Source of the DNA: Eubacteriales bacterium
GTDB lineage: Bacteria; Bacillota; Clostridia; Christensenellales; SZUA-584
Assembly (NCBI GenBank): GCA_028711205.1
Contig: JAQTSP010000178.1
Location: 1-5,028, forward strand
Length of the DNA: 5,028 nt
Direction of reading: 5' to 3'
How positions within the stretch are numbered: the stretch's first letter is position 1; the number at the start of each line of letters is the position of its first letter. This document shows positions 5,021 to 5,028 of the stretch, piece after piece. The notes below the pieces were generated by a model, which worked only from the letters and a program-made list of their open reading frames with translations, was not told the DNA's origin and searched no databases. Made by a program: the position numbers and the translations under genes.

Positions 5021-5028
5021 TCCTGATT

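Larger units (their letters stand above)
4261..5027 (+). mobile_element. IS200-type insertion sequence (tnpA only)
   Basis: A single-gene IS200-group element of the IS200/IS605 family, which moves as single-stranded DNA using a Y1 HUH transposase and makes no terminal inverted repeats or target duplication. The transposase at 4427-4900 is flanked by subterminal hairpins of matching form: 4316-4334 on the left and 5002-5020 on the right, each 8 base pairs with a 3-base loop beginning with T. The proposed ends are inference: TTGAT (4256-4260) lies just left, and TGAT (5024-5027) closes the right end, fitting the family rule of cleavage 3' to a short motif at both ends. The resulting length, about 767 bases, is near that of IS200 elements. 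The left edge could lie up to about 50 bases further right, and the right edge could lie beyond the window. No tnpB is present. Confidence 0.8.

Noticed and set aside
4900..5028. TnpB-type guide RNA (omega RNA) at the right end
   Set aside because: The region is highly folded, but there is no tnpB in the window and the known RNA class could not be recognised; kept only as an open question in the findings.

Overview
The window looks like chromosomal DNA of a low-to-mid GC Bacillota, probably an anaerobic Clostridia-type gut organism. This rests on strong GGAGG-type Shine-Dalgarno sequences before every gene, TTGACA/TATAAT-type and extended -10 promoters, a WYL regulator beside a YfcC/DcuC-family carrier, a small Bacillota-type bactofilin, and a clostridial-looking IS200 transposase. 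The taxonomic call is inference; no rRNA or tRNA is present.

Layout. (1) 37-1035, minus strand: an HTH-WYL transcriptional regulator. (2) 1036-1119: a compact divergent promoter region in which the -10 boxes of the two opposing promoters overlap. (3) 1120-2568, plus: a YfcC/DcuC-family multi-pass carrier, followed by a weak hairpin. (4) 2668-2676 is an extended -10 promoter driving 2696-3505, a TIM-barrel sugar-phosphate isomerase/epimerase-like enzyme with a very short leader. (5) 3506-3679 is AT-rich and carries a probable promoter and leader for 3680-4120, a bactofilin. (6) 4121-4229 shows no gene or clear element; 4230-4257 is a strong intrinsic terminator. (7) From about 4261 to the window end lies an IS200-type element with only tnpA (4427-4900), flanked by many fold-back structures. 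The 306 bases between bactofilin and tnpA are thus accounted for by the terminator, the IS left end and the tnpA leader hairpin.

How the parts may work together. The regulator and the carrier form a classic divergent pair, so the WYL protein probably controls the carrier and itself. The isomerase has its own promoter; a metabolic link to the carrier is possible but not shown. The bactofilin is a separate cytoskeletal gene. The IS is an insertion placed directly after the bactofilin terminator, where it does little harm.

The most notable structure is in the IS: a long hairpin sequesters the whole tnpA Shine-Dalgarno, the left end contains a GCGAAAGC mini-hairpin with tandem purine mismatches, and the 128 bases after tnpA contain a run of hairpins with alternative pairings. 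I see no convincing evidence of a wholly new multi-gene system. The rest is ordinary chromosomal content.
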